From: Doryteuthis pealeii
Taxonomy: Eukaryota > Mollusca > Cephalopoda > Myopsida > Loliginidae
Direction: 5' to 3'
DNA length: 64,000 bases
NCBI GenBank assembly: GCA_023376005.1
Contig: CM042179.1
Coordinates: forward strand, 14,285,472 to 14,349,471
Position 1 is the first letter of the stretch; each line of letters opens with the position of its first letter. A model generated the notes under the pieces. That model was given only the letters and a program-made list of their open reading frames with translations, did not search any database and was not told the origin of the DNA. The translations under genes and the position numbers were made by a program. This document shows, piece after piece, positions 10,066 to 20,235 of the stretch.

Positions 10066-10693
10066 GGTTTGATTTTACGGCATGTCAACCCTTGGATTAT
10101 TTTATACCGAAAACGTTTTTGTTTTATAAAATAATAAAATTCGAAGGCAATACAATGCGTAAAAAATAAAGACAAAAAGATGTTTTATATGTCTAATCGA
10201 TTTCAAAGCAAAGCTTTATCATCAGAGTTTAATTTCAGAAATGACGTGCTTATGTTTTTTTTTATTTGTGTGGTTATAATTTCACTTCTTATTTCCTTTT
10301 CCTCTCCTTTTTTTCCTCTCTTTCTTCTTCTCCTCCTTTATGAATGGGCGAATAACTGTAATTTCTTATTTCTCTCTTTCTTTTTTTTCTTTCTTAAAAG
10401 TTTGTTGAGAACAAGGCTGACATCCGGTAAGATGTTGCAATATGTTGCGACCGTGTGGGCATGTCAGAATTTCAAAAACAAAAATGAACAAATAAATAAA
10501 TAAATAATTGTTTTATTTATTCTAGTTGGGTACTTAATTTTTAAAACTCATTTTAACTCATTATTTTATCTATTTAACCCACATATGGAACCCTAACAGT
10601 TACTACCCCTCCTTATGATGTTGTGATAACCCATACTTGTGACTTTGTGTCAACACTTACCCGTGGCGAACGGGTTGGGTAAATACCTACTTA
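10066..10693 (+). mobile_element. Interrupted family-B copy with SINE-A tail
   Basis: The left part (10066-10125) has 'tggtttgattttacggcatg' and 'tcaaccc'. The right part (10540-10615) has 'tctatttaacccacatatgg' and 'acagttactacccctcc'. About 410 bp of T-rich DNA separates them. At 10622-10693 a SINE-A tail ('gaacgggttgggtaaatacc') follows. The open frame at 10180-10503 is T-rich and low-complexity, with no domain. Confidence 0.45.
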
Positions 10694-10794
10694 ATAAATT
10701 GTATCCTCAAAAGAAACTTTAAATTCCTTTTAATTATATATATTTTACGAATGGAAGTTTTCGTTCTTAAATATCTAAATAAACAACTACTCTG

Positions 10795-11050
10795 TCAGTG
10801 GGCCTTAGAATACGGTGACTATATCCCCTGTAGAGGTGTAAAAGAAGTGGATATCTTGGGTATAGCACTAAACTGCATCTGATGGTGAGGCTTCAGGTCT
10901 GAAGATATGGGAGTGTGTATTATTTCATTGCCATTACTCCCAGGTCCACTCAAACCGGGAGTGATAGAGCATCTCATCGGCGGGTCAAATAGAAATGTTA
11001 AAATATATTCCAATTCGACAGGATCGTGTGCAAAAAAATTCTACGAAAAA
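10795..11050 (-). repeat. Family-B segment
   Basis: Starts 'agtgggccttagaatacggt', continues 'ctatatcccctgtagagg', 'actaaactgcatctgatggt' and 'attactcccaggtccactca', and reaches 'caggatcgtgtgc'. Its expected far end ('gacgagttgatatgccgtta') occurs at 11487-11508, so unrelated DNA including the minisatellite may have been inserted within it. Confidence 0.6.
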
Positions 11051-11225
11051 GAGGTAGTTAGGTTAAGACAGTTCTAAGTGACAGTTATATCTGGATTCCG
11101 GGTTCAATCCTGAGTAGAGGCAGTAACATAGAAAAATAATTAACACAACTCCTACCCCAGCTATGGTTAGCGGAATGAGAACAGGATACCCCGTGGACTA
11201 AATAACGGGTTAGGTTCAAAGTTCC

Positions 11226-11430
11226 GTGATGGCTCCCGATTACGACAAGCAGGTTCCCGACTACGACAAGAAGGTTCCCGAGTCCGAAAAGAAGGTTCCC
11301 GGGTCAGACAAGAAATACCTGAAGAAGACTGGAGGGCATATCGGCCGAAACGTTGTACAAATAACAATGAAGGTGGGGACAATAGTCCGAATAACGCAGA
11401 TAATTTTAAGAAATGGTTACACAAAAAATG
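11226..11430 (+). repeat. 21-bp minisatellite followed by family-D repeat
   Basis: Four 21-bp units (11232-11252, 11253-11273, 11274-11294, 11295-11315) share 'gttcccgactacgacaagaag' or a variant. They lie in an open frame (11226-11507) and read as a heptapeptide repeat of the form VP-D/E/G-Y/S-D/E-K-K/Q. Family-D sequence follows at 11316-11430 ('ggcatatcggccgaaacg', 'gacaatagtccgaataac'). The whole frame is 93 codons and I do not recognise a protein; GC content is higher than its surroundings. It could be a fragment of a repetitive host gene carried in a mobile element. Confidence 0.55.
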
Positions 11431-11525
11431 TGAATAAAACGTACAATAAATGCTATTACTTGGCTCATCGGCATAAGATAACGCTAGACGAGTTGATATG
11501 CCGTTAAAATTTACCAATTAATCCA

Positions 11526-11958
11526 AATGAACGAAAAAGAAATCTGAAAGAATAATGGAATGAAATAGAAAATGGCATGCCTTTGCACAATTCGGAAGAT
11601 CGTGTCTCACTACATTTTCTGGTAGTAGTGCACAACAGCACGCAAGAGATAATATCATTAGATTGTGTATTAGATTTCATAATATTTCCTGGGAATGACT
11701 ATATATAGAATATACGGTCATTTTTTCCTACCTTTATTAGACAGATACCTGTAGACAACAAAAACATACCGTATAATATCAATTATAAAAAAGAGCTATA
11801 ATTATATATTTCTTAAGAAACAACTTTAAATAAAATACCATTCAGCCTAGGAACTGGTAATCTAAATATATTTAACAATTAATAAGTTTGCAAACTGAAT
11901 CCACATATAATTACACACGGTTGCTCTTCATTTAACATTTGCTAGGTTATAAAAACTT
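11526..11958. other. Unassigned AT-rich stretch
   Basis: Contains phrases shared with 2690-2900 ('tagacaacaaaaacataccg', 'cctaggaac'), suggesting both derive from one old repeat. No boundaries can be placed. Confidence 0.3.
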
Positions 11959-12460
11959 TAAATATTAATTGTAGTTGTAACGTAAAAATCGTTATATGGA
12001 AAGAAAATTAAATCATCTATGAATACAAAAGAAAAAAAACATTTAATCACGTCAAAAAAACGCTAAATATTGATTGAATTTGTAACGTAAATAACGTCAT
12101 ATTGAAAAAACAAAAAATATCAAATTATCTATGAATACAAAAACAAATTTAATCACGTCATAAAAACGTTAAATATTGATTGAATTTGTAACGTAAATAA
12201 CGTCATATTGAAAAAACAAAAAATATTAAATTATCTATGAATACAAAAACAAATTTAATCACGTCATAAAAACGTTAAATATTGATTGAATTTGTAACGT
12301 AAATAACGTCATATTGAAAAAACAAAAAAATATAAATTATCTATGAATACAAAAACAAATTTAATCACGTCATAAAAACGTTAAATATTGATTGATTTTG
12401 TAACGTAAATAACAAAAAACATCAAATTATCTATGAACTCAATAGAAAAAAAACATTTTA
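11959..12460. repeat. 106-bp tandem array, about 4.7 units
   Basis: Units start at about 11959, 12064, 12170, 12276 and 12382. Each has 'taaatattgattgaatttgt', 'aacgtaaataacgtcatatt', 'aaattatctatgaatacaa' and 'aatttaatcacgtcata'. Units 2 to 4 are nearly identical while the first and last are diverged, as expected for an array growing from its middle. No coding potential. Confidence 0.85.
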
Positions 12461-13107
12461 CCACTGAAAATAACCAATGGTTTAAAAAATAAAAATAAAC
12501 CACCAGTTTGATTATATTAAGAAACTAGACTTGCTATTGTCATCACTCGGTTGTGTCCTCCTCCTTTTTTGCCTTTTTTGTCAATGGTAGACTGAGTGCA
12601 CTCAAAACATGACCCCTTGCTTACTACTTAACCCCTGGTGTAGTCCGCCATGAAAAAGGCAACGTAAAAGGCTGTACTACTAATTCTTTACCAATAAATA
12701 GTGATTAGTGTCAGACTTTCGGGTAGATGAGGCTTCTGTTATTACCTTGTCGCCACCGACTAAACCAGTCTCGTTCGCATTGTATTCGAACACGTTTTAA
12801 TTCAATTACTGAAAACATCGTGAATTATAAGTGTAAGCGTCTTTCTACAAGTGTTTCTCTTCGCCTTTTGATTCAACGAATTCTAAGGCAGCCATTGAGA
12901 TATGTTCTCAGGTACTGAGTTACCACAAATTCATTTTACGGAAATATTTGCTGCCTATTCTAAAAAGTATTAACTGAAAGTAAAGTTGTAAATTAGCAAT
13001 AAGTTATCCTGATTGAAAGTTACTCTTAAAAACCATCATCATTCTGACAGCACGGATCCCCATGACCCCTCTCTCCCTCTCCCTCCCTCCCCATCCTCAT
13101 ATCCATA
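12461..13107. other. Unassigned stretch
   Basis: Includes a C/T-rich run at about 13063-13095. An open frame of 63 codons at 12727 has no recognisable domain. No recurring repeat found. Confidence 0.3.
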
Positions 13108-13348
13108 CAGGTATTTCTCCAACCCGTGGTAAACGGGTAGAATGTGGCACATGGTTCCTAGACCTGTTGCCATATCAAAGTCAAAGAGACCAGCATTTTC
13201 TATTATTTACCCATGGATTGAGGGAGAATAGTTAGATTCATACCTTTCCATAAGGGTCCGTACTATGTGAAATACAAACAGCCCCGTACAGGAATTGAAC
13301 TCTGTTTGACGTGTCCATTTCCTACGACGGTAACCATTACAATATTAC
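13108..13348 (-). mobile_element. SINE-A with internal deletion
   Basis: Tail 'tatttctccaacccgtggt' at the left, then 'gtggcacatggtt', 'ttacccatggattgaggg', 'cagccccgtacaggaattga' and head 'gtaaccattacaatatta'. The block containing 'aagcggagtttaacagg' is missing, which makes the copy shorter than full length. Confidence 0.7.
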
Positions 13349-13654
13349 TTTTTCAATATTATAAATTGTGTTAGAATTAAAATGTTTAAATGTTTTTAGA
13401 ATAAGGATTTTATATTCTTTATTGCAGTATTCTTTTTTTTATCTATTTTTTTCAACTGTCTAATTTCAGAAAAATATCAAACTTCTTTGTGAATAAATTC
13501 ATAAATAAAAGTAAGGTTTGGAATAATTTCGGATGGTATTAGAAAATAAAAACAAAATGAAAATTAAATTGACAGGTTTTTAGTGTTATTTCTGAGGCAA
13601 ATATATCTATAGGTAAATGTCAATTTAATTTTCCGTATTGTCTTCCTCTTCTCA
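13349..13654. other. Unassigned AT-rich stretch
   Basis: AT-rich with no recognised signal. Confidence 0.3.
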
Positions 13655-13656
13655 TA

Positions 13657-14168
13657 TATAAGTTCACATACCTAGGTAGTAATATCTCATCCACGGAAAG
13701 CGATGTTAATATACGCATAGGAAAGACATGGACTTCTATAGACAGATTATCGATCATATGGAAATCTGATCTCTCTGATAAGATAAATCGTGAATTCTTT
13801 CAAGCTCTAATCATTTCAGTGCTACTGTATGGCGGCACCACTTACTCTTACGAAACAATTGGAGAAAAAAGTTAGAGGGGAACGACACAAGGATGCTGCA
13901 TGATATATATAATAAATCCTGGAAGTAGCACTACACAAAAAAGCAATTGTACTGCCACGTATCATCTTTCACACAAACCATCTAAGTAAGACTAACAAGA
14001 TTTACTGGACACTGCTGGAGAAGTAAGGACGAACTCATAAGCGACGTTCTTCTTTGGATACCTAAATATACACACCAATGTTGTCCGACCAGCAAAGATA
14101 AACTATGTGCAGATACTGGATATCGTGAGAATGTCTTCCCAGGAGCGATGACCAATAAGGACGAGTGG
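13657..14168 (+). pseudogene. LINE-1x reverse transcriptase C-terminal remnant
   Basis: Conceptual translation across several frameshifts gives, in order, FTYLGSNISS, IDRLSIIWKSDLSDK, FFQALIISVLLYG, and then GHCWRSKDELISDVLLW and GAMTNKDEWRER. This is the thumb and C-terminal region that follows the reverse transcriptase core in a non-LTR retrotransposon; the clade is not resolved. The frame is broken by indels and a stop, and the catalytic core is absent. The same family recurs at 15022, 21625, 26248, 35238 and 61485. The last codons pass directly into a (GA)n tract. Confidence 0.75.
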
Positions 14169-14169
14169 C

Positions 14170-14224
<55 letters not shown>

Positions 14225-14226
14225 GG
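14169..14226. repeat. (GA)n starting at the LINE-1x WRER codons
   Basis: The tract begins inside 'tggcgagagagag', where the LINE encodes WRER, and is interrupted once by 'aag'. Confidence 0.85.
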
Positions 14227-14426
14227 AGAGAGACATGATTATATATATTAACATAATACTCATAAAAATTACGTTATTCTATATGTAGCAGAACAATATT
14301 TGTGCCCCTCCCCGTGAAAGAAAGGAAAGTGTAAAATAATAGATTACTAAAACAATAAATTGGTGTTCATACTGAAATGTAAACTTATACTAAATCTAAG
14401 AATAAAGAAAAAGCACACCCTATTTT

Positions 14427-14496
14427 CTACTACTACTACTACTACTAGTAGTAGTAGTAGTAGTAGCAGTAGTAGTAGTAGCAGTAGTAGTAGTAG
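14427..14496. repeat. Self-complementary (CTA)n/(GTA)n tract
   Basis: A (CTA)n run switches to (GTA)n at about 14446, so the first part can pair with the second. Interrupted by two CAG units. Confidence 0.85.
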
Positions 14497-14633
14497 CGAA
14501 CATACAGTTACATAGAGCCTTGCTTTCAAACTTAGCAAGAAAATTATGCTTGTGTGTTCGAATATCACTTTTTCTCTTTCTGTTTGCACCAGTGTGACAC
14601 TTTCAGGTGAACAAACAAATTTAGTGACAATGG

Positions 14634-14693
<60 letters not shown>

Positions 14694-15021
14694 ATATTCT
14701 TTCATTGCACATCGTGTTATTGCGCTGACTTTTACAAATTGAAGGTTTTGTGGCAGTGTTGGATTGACTAATTTGATCGACGCCATTTTATTAAATGCAT
14801 TTTCTAATTTCAATGTCTCTTTAGTAGAAACATAGTATACTTTTAATTATGGTATGTACATTGTTCTTTTTGTTTTCTTTCTAGATATTAATAATATTGC
14901 GCACTAAAAAGATTACTGTGTAAACGCATTTCTATAAACACTAGGGAAATAAAACAAAATATGTCATTTTCTTCATCGTGATATTAACCTCCAGAATTTA
15001 AGCTGTGATATCTCCGAAGTA
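14497..15021. other. Unassigned stretch with (GT)n
   Basis: A (GT)n tract at about 14635-14691 lies in otherwise non-repetitive AT-rich DNA. Confidence 0.4.
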
Positions 15022-15465
15022 TGTATGGATATCCGATCTCACTGACAAGCTAAAACCACAATTCTTCCAGGCTGTGGTTATATCAGTGCTGCTGATAAGC
15101 GCCTTGAGAATAAGCTAGATGGGAGCTGCACAAGAATGCTGCGTGCAGTCTTGAACAAGTCGTGGAAACAGCACCCCACAAGGAAGCAGCTGTACGCGCC
15201 ACCTACCCCCTATCTCACAGACCATCCAAGTGAGATAGACAAGGCATGCTGGACACTGCAAAGACGATCTCATAAGCGACGTTCTCCTGTGGAAGCCAAC
15301 ACATGGACATGCAAACGTGGGGTACCCACCAAGGACCTACATTGACCACCTATGCGAGGATGCTGGTTGCTGTGCAGAAGACCTCCCAAGGGCAATGAAT
15401 GATAGGGATGGTTGGCGAGAGATTGTCATGGATATCCATGCTACACGCGTGACATGATGATGGTG
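15022..15465 (+). pseudogene. LINE-1x C-terminal remnant, second copy
   Basis: Carries WISDLTDKLKPQFFQAVVISVLL, a small deletion, then LENKLDGSCTRMLRAVL-NKSWKQHPTRKQLY and, in other frames, IRRQGMLDTAKTIS-type sequence and GMNDRDGWREIVMDIHA. The copy is less decayed than the one at 13657 and has the post-core region to the end, followed by 'gatgatggtgttgatgatg'. It is 5' truncated within the thumb region. Confidence 0.75.
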
Positions 15466-15485
15466 TTGATGATGATGTAAGTATG

Positions 15486-15672
15486 TATATGATGGTGCAT
15501 GATGTAAGGGTTAGAGTCGTAGGAAATAGACGCGTCGACCAGAGTTCAAATCCTAGACGAGACTGTTTACATTTCACATACTGCTAATACCCTTGGACAA
15601 GGTTTACAGTCAACAACACTACCTCCAGCTATGATAAATAGTAGGGCAGATTGGGGGTTTGGTAAATATATA
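15486..15672 (+). mobile_element. SINE-A with internal deletion
   Basis: Head 'gatgtaagggttagagtcgt' and 'gagttcaaatcctagacg', body 'catttcacatactgctaata', then 'aaatagtagggcagattggg' fused directly to the tail 'ggtttggtaaatatatatac'. The section between the 'gggcag' block and the tail is deleted. Confidence 0.75.
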
Positions 15673-15711
15673 TACATGATATCGATGATATCAATCGATG
15701 ATATTAATCTT

Positions 15712-15797
15712 GGCTAGGTAACAAGTCTAGAAGAAAACCTCTTAAACTCCGCTTAAGAAATTGACCGTGTGTCATATCCTGCTCGTGCGGGGGTGTT

Positions 15798-15839
<42 letters not shown>
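15712..15839 (+). mobile_element. SINE-A 3' half with (TA)n tail
   Basis: Contains 'ggctaggtaacaagtctaga', 'cttaaactccgcttaagaaa' and 'ctgctcgtgcgggggtgttg', then (TA)n to 15839. It is 5' truncated and lies about 40 bp downstream of another deleted SINE-A. The two may be one SINE split by a rearrangement, because together they cover most of the element. Confidence 0.65.
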
Positions 15840-15840
<1 letters not shown>

Positions 15841-16271
15841 CATAATCTTTACAGATCACTGCCGTTCCCCACAATCCTATAACCCCACCACCAGAACCTT
15901 TCCTCTCATGAGCCCTCAAATGACCCATCAATCCCGCTGCAGATCTACAAAGTTTGATGCAAATATGACTTAGGAGGGACCTCCTTTACATTGTATCGGA
16001 TGGATCAGATGATAAAATGTGATGCTTATGCACCACGAAATGTCTCTTAAGAGCAGAAACTGACTTACAGACTTTGTTATAGATTGCACAAGACACATTG
16101 TTTGTTCCTGAAGTGTGTTTGAATTGCCCCTAATGAGATTTCCTATGATTGACATATCCAGCCTTAGAAAGTAGAATCCCACCTCATATTTGACATTTTC
16201 AACCCTTCGTGTTCTCACCAATATGACAGGTGTATCCCTTATACGTTATATAAATATCACCTGGTTATATA
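15840..16271. other. Unassigned stretch
   Basis: No recurring repeat. Slightly GC-richer at 15850-15960. Short open frames carry no recognised domain. Confidence 0.3.
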
Positions 16272-16904
16272 TCTTATTATAATGGAGATTGTCTGTTTTT
16301 CTGTCTGTAACCGAAACTATATTACTACTCAAGTTACAATTCTCTTAGTTATTGACATCGCATTCTCAATGATTTTATTTTTTATCTAAACCTCAATTAT
16401 TAATAAAATTGTTTTACATTATTAATACTGTTAACCATATCTACATACTAACAACATGCAATTATATTTATATATACAACAAAATAGTGGTTTACAGTGT
16501 GAACGGGAAGGCTAATTTGCATATTGATATTAAAAATGTGATTTTAATAAATATGTGCTTAGTATTATTGATTTCTAACTGTTTGGTTTTATTTTAATGA
16601 ATATAAGCAAAAATCTCTTCAATGAATCTTAAATGAAATCCATTAACAAGAAAAAATAACTGTCATTTTATTCTTTACTTACTCTTTTAAGTAAATACTT
16701 AAATTAGAAAAAATAACAATGAAAGACGAGAGTGATGGAAGAGTAAGTTTCAGTTGTTCTATCTTTCGATTATACTCCCTCTGTTTCAAATCTATTTTGT
16801 ATCTGCATTTCCCATTTAGTTTCATTAGCCTTTCTAATTTAATACGATATTTTATTACATTAAAACTTAAATACTTGCACCCGGAGGGTGCATATATTTG
16901 CTAG
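16272..16904 (+). mobile_element. Non-autonomous Helitron E, copy 1
   Basis: Begins TC ('tcttattataatggag') after A and ends CTAG before T, the insertion pattern of Helitrons. A perfect hairpin 'gcacccggagggtgc' at 16877-16891 lies 9 nt before CTAG, as expected at Helitron 3' ends. The 633-bp body is AT-rich with no Rep/helicase coding. Copies at 41038-41676 and 58006-58646 are close in length and sequence, which fixes the boundaries. Confidence 0.85.
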
Positions 16905-17140
16905 TATATATAATGAACATAGATTGACATGCTATTAATATCAATCAATCAATCACAAAAAAATATATGTACAAAAATAAATATGTAGAAATAATCATAT
17001 ATTTATATGAAAGCTCCTCTGTAAAAATATTCATAGAACACGTAGATTTTATAGAGTTAAATGTTATACTTTATCGTCTTTTTTAGTTTGGTTTATAAGG
17101 ATAAAGTAATGAAATCATTTTTAGAATTGATGGATGAGGA

Positions 17141-17175
<35 letters not shown>

Positions 17176-17426
17176 GGTAAAGGTGACTTACCGGTGAATA
17201 TTGTCACGATGGTTAGTTGGTGCAGAATTCAGAGGAGTAAGCCAGCCATATAACAAATACACAGTGCTCAATGCGTAAGTAGAATAAATTTATAACGAAC
17301 AGTTTAATGCAATGAACACACACACGTGTAATCGACTGCGATTAATCGCTATCTCGATTAATTCAGTGGATTTAACACTGAAGATCCTTATGGTGAAACT
17401 TGAGTAGGTTAACTCTTGTACCCATT

Positions 17427-17482
<56 letters not shown>

Positions 17483-17700
17483 GTATGTCTGTATATTTGT
17501 TTGTACAACGACCGATTGTACGTTCTCTTATAAAAATTGATGGAGACCTGCATCGACTTCAAAGATTTCAATAAAATTAACGCCCTATTTCTGCCCGAGT
17601 GGGGATTTAAAAATATCCCTCATTTCCCATAAGGAAAACTAAATAGAATTATAATAAGGGTGTAAATCAAAGGTATTGGAAAATGATTTAAGAATAGCAA
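16905..17700. other. Unassigned stretch with (TA)n
   Basis: A family-B-like tail ('gacatgctattaatatcaat' then ATCA repeats) sits at about 16925-16956. (TA)n tracts lie at about 17141-17173 and 17431-17479. No gene signal. Confidence 0.4.
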
Positions 17701-17960
17701 TTAAAATAAAATAAAGTATAAACAATTTCTCTGAATGTTTGAGATGAGGCTTGATGATTACTATCATCTGCGTTATTCGGACTATTGTCCTAATCTTCAT
17801 TGTTATCTGTACAATGTTACAGATAACAATGTAGATGAGGACAATAGTCCGAATAACGCAGATAATAGTAAAGTATAAACATAATAAAAAATAAAACCGT
17901 TGAGAGGAAGGCCCCGAAACGGTGCACATTCTCTCCTGATGACCCCAAAACAAAATGCAT
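17701..17960. repeat. Palindromic family-D duplication
   Basis: Arms of 51 bp (17761-17811 and 17818-17868) pair with few mismatches around a 6-nt loop. Both arms contain the family-D phrase 'gcgttattcggactattgtc' or its complement. The left half continues the D sequence leftwards ('gagatgaggcttgatgatta') and the right half continues as 'ggccccgaaacggtgcac', so it is a D repeat inverted on itself. Confidence 0.65.
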
Positions 17961-18146
17961 AACATATCAAAAACAAACAAAACAAAAGAATCATGGAATT
18001 GAACTTCTCGTCGGTTTTGCTATTGGAATGAGGAGCATTCTACAGCCCGCTCGCTTTATGGTGAGTTTCAATTACTTATCAAGTAACTTTCTTCTTCTTC
18101 TTCTAATAAAAAGTAAATAAAAAAAATTACAATCAAGAATAATGTT
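17961..18146. other. Unassigned stretch
   Basis: Contains a short (CTT)n run near 18089-18102. No element assigned. Confidence 0.3.
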
Positions 18147-18259
18147 GATTAAAATAAACAGCTTAAGAAAGAATATATAAAGAATAAAAGAAAGAATAAA
18201 ATATAACAGAATAAACTCATCGAAAAATAATTTTGATTATATAATAATTTTTATATAAA
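18147..18259 (-). repeat. Segment duplicated with Helitron F
   Basis: About 110 bp lying immediately 3' of Helitron F copy 2 that is also found, in the opposite orientation, immediately 3' of Helitron F copy 3 at about 57869-57985 ('cagcttaagaaagaatatat' and complement). The F element and this flank were therefore copied together at least once. Confidence 0.75.
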
Positions 18260-18670
18260 CTAGTACAAAGTAAAACACACCCTCCGGGCGATGTAAAAAT
18301 AGATTTTTGAAACATATTGCCTGAGGGGTGGGGGTAAAAAATTCAATGTCAGCGAGTTTGTACCCTAAGTAAGTAAAATCATCAAATTCATTAAAGGATT
18401 AAAAATAAAACAATTTGAAATGTAAACTTTAAATATGTATTAAAATAAAACAAACTATATATAGATATATAATACCAGTCATGTATTTATTAAAAGTTGT
18501 TTTAAAAAAACAATGAGGACTGTCTAATTTTGCATGTTCAAATTTTGCGTGATGTCTATGTTATGACGATTTTGGGTAATGTGACGTAAGCAATGATGTA
18601 AGCAGTGACGTAATTTTTGTTACAGACAAAAACCGGAAGCGAATCTCAATTAATATATATTGATAAGAGA
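18260..18670 (-). mobile_element. Non-autonomous Helitron F, copy 2
   Basis: On the minus strand it starts TC after A and ends CTAG before T. The 3' region has 'catcgcccggagggtgtg', which can form a GC-rich imperfect hairpin. The 5' terminus 'gagattcgcttccggttttt' and 'gtctgtaacaaaaatta' match the other F copies and are related to the 5' end of family E. Confidence 0.75.
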
Positions 18671-18689
18671 TTTATTTTTAACTATTTTT

Positions 18690-18727
18690 TTAAATTAAAT
18701 CCCGCGCAAAGCCGGGTAGCTCTGCTA
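18690..18727 (+). mobile_element. Helitron-type 3' terminus
   Basis: 'cccgcgcaaagccgggtagc' followed by 'tctgctaa' and T. The GC-rich inverted repeat a few bases before CTAA resembles the CTRR 3' end of Helitrons. The matching 5' end cannot be located, so this is an orphan terminus. Confidence 0.45.
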
Positions 18728-19385
18728 ATTCTAGATAACACATTTGACAAGATTAATATAAAGAAAGGCAAAAGGTGTAGAGCAAGAATTCAGAAAAAGA
18801 GAAAAGAAATATGCAAATAGCTGGAATAAAGTTTTAAAAAATGAAATAAGGGCTAAAGAAAGAATCTATGTCAGAAAATTCTGTGAATTGATTCACGATT
18901 AGGAAAATGTTTCCAAACACTTTCTCAAATAAAGAATTCCAATACAATCTCGACTTTCCCTATTCATTTCGCTTTTCCCCTGTGCGATCATTTCTTTGGC
19001 CAACATTCTGTTCACGTTGAAACTATGTTCGCTAAGGAATACGAACTTTTTGCTGCCTTGAATAAAACAGCGAATTTTATCATAATGTCAGTGTCCGTTG
19101 TATTCAATGAAGAATGGCGTGAATTGTATGTAAGATATTTTGACAGTGGACACGGGAAATAGTACTTTTTGGACCACTCCAATAGCTGTGCTGTAATAAC
19201 AATATCTATTTTAAAAATGATATGACAATGAAAATGCATTAATGTTATTGGCTGTAAAGTAATGACTGTTAACTGGAAGGATCTGTGGATATACCACAGT
19301 ATGATAATCTAATTATTACAATGTTTCATATGTTTATTTAAGAGCTATTAAAATGGGTCAATATGTAAAAAGTATATTGATTTAT
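18728..19385. other. Unassigned AT-rich stretch
   Basis: No element or gene recognised; short open frames only. Confidence 0.3.
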
Positions 19386-19407
19386 ATATATATATATATA
19401 TATATAT
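19386..19407. repeat. (TA)n left of P1
   Basis: Short TA tract about 50 bp to the left of foldback element P1 copy 1. Confidence 0.85.
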
Positions 19408-19435
19408 GAAGTGGACAAACAATCTGTTTGAGATG

Positions 19436-19633
19436 GTGATAGCCGACAATTTTTGGGAGATTATGTGCTCAATTGAAGTCATACCTAATTTGAAATTTAA
19501 TTAGTTATAATTAAATGAATTAGGCTTGCAATTATAACTGACATTTAAACCGATATGCACGACTAATTCATTTAATTATAACTAATTAAATTTCAAATTA
19601 GGTATGACTTCAATTGAGCACATAATCCCCAAT
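19436..19633. mobile_element. Foldback element P1, copy 1
   Basis: Perfect 64-bp inverted arms (19459-19522 and 19564-19627) around a 41-nt loop. The arm starts 'gattatgtgctcaattgaag' and continues 'tcatacctaatttgaaattt'. The left flank 'tagccgacaatttttggga' has a counterpart next to the related element at 59480-59747. The right side runs directly into (TA)n. No reading frame: a non-autonomous palindromic element. Confidence 0.75.
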
Positions 19634-19643
19634 ATATATATAT

Positions 19644-19680
<37 letters not shown>
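19634..19680. repeat. (TA)n right of P1
   Basis: TA tract abutting the right end of foldback element P1 copy 1. Confidence 0.85.
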
Positions 19681-20235
19681 CAAACACACACTTTTTTCTT
19701 TCTTTTCATCTTTTCATTATGTTTGAAATAGTTTAGCGTTATCGCTTCCGCACGTTCACCCCTCCACTATATATTTTCATAACTCGTTTTTCTTATCATA
19801 TTTTCCTGTATCGCATGTCCTTTTTCCTGCCTTTCTTACTTTATAATGAAAACGGAATAGTCCATTTTGTAGCTGAGGCGACGACACACATAAGAAATAA
19901 GAATTCGGCGGATATGTAACACCAGATAATCAGGATTTACATTTTTGCATTTTATCTTGGACGGTCTCATTTTTAACCAGAAGATGTTGCAAGATTATAA
20001 CGGATATACAATTAAGGAACACAAGTATTGATATTTAGGTTGAAGTATTAGTCGACGGGCCTTGAAGATTCCCGTGTTCTTTTATATCTATTTTCATTTG
20101 TATGAATAATATTACGAGTAGATGGATATATAGAAAGGATAATGGAAAAGAATGACTATTTAATTAAAGATACTTTCCCCAAATATGTTCAACAGTTATG
20201 TATATAACACTTTGTATTAAAATTGCCACTATAGT
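19681..20235. other. Unassigned stretch
   Basis: T/C-rich then AT-rich sequence with no recurring repeat recognised. Confidence 0.3.

Noticed and set aside
10180..10503. 107-codon frame with hydrophobic stretches, possibly a membrane protein
   Set aside because: Hydrophobicity comes from T-rich low-complexity DNA; it lies within an interrupted family-B repeat.
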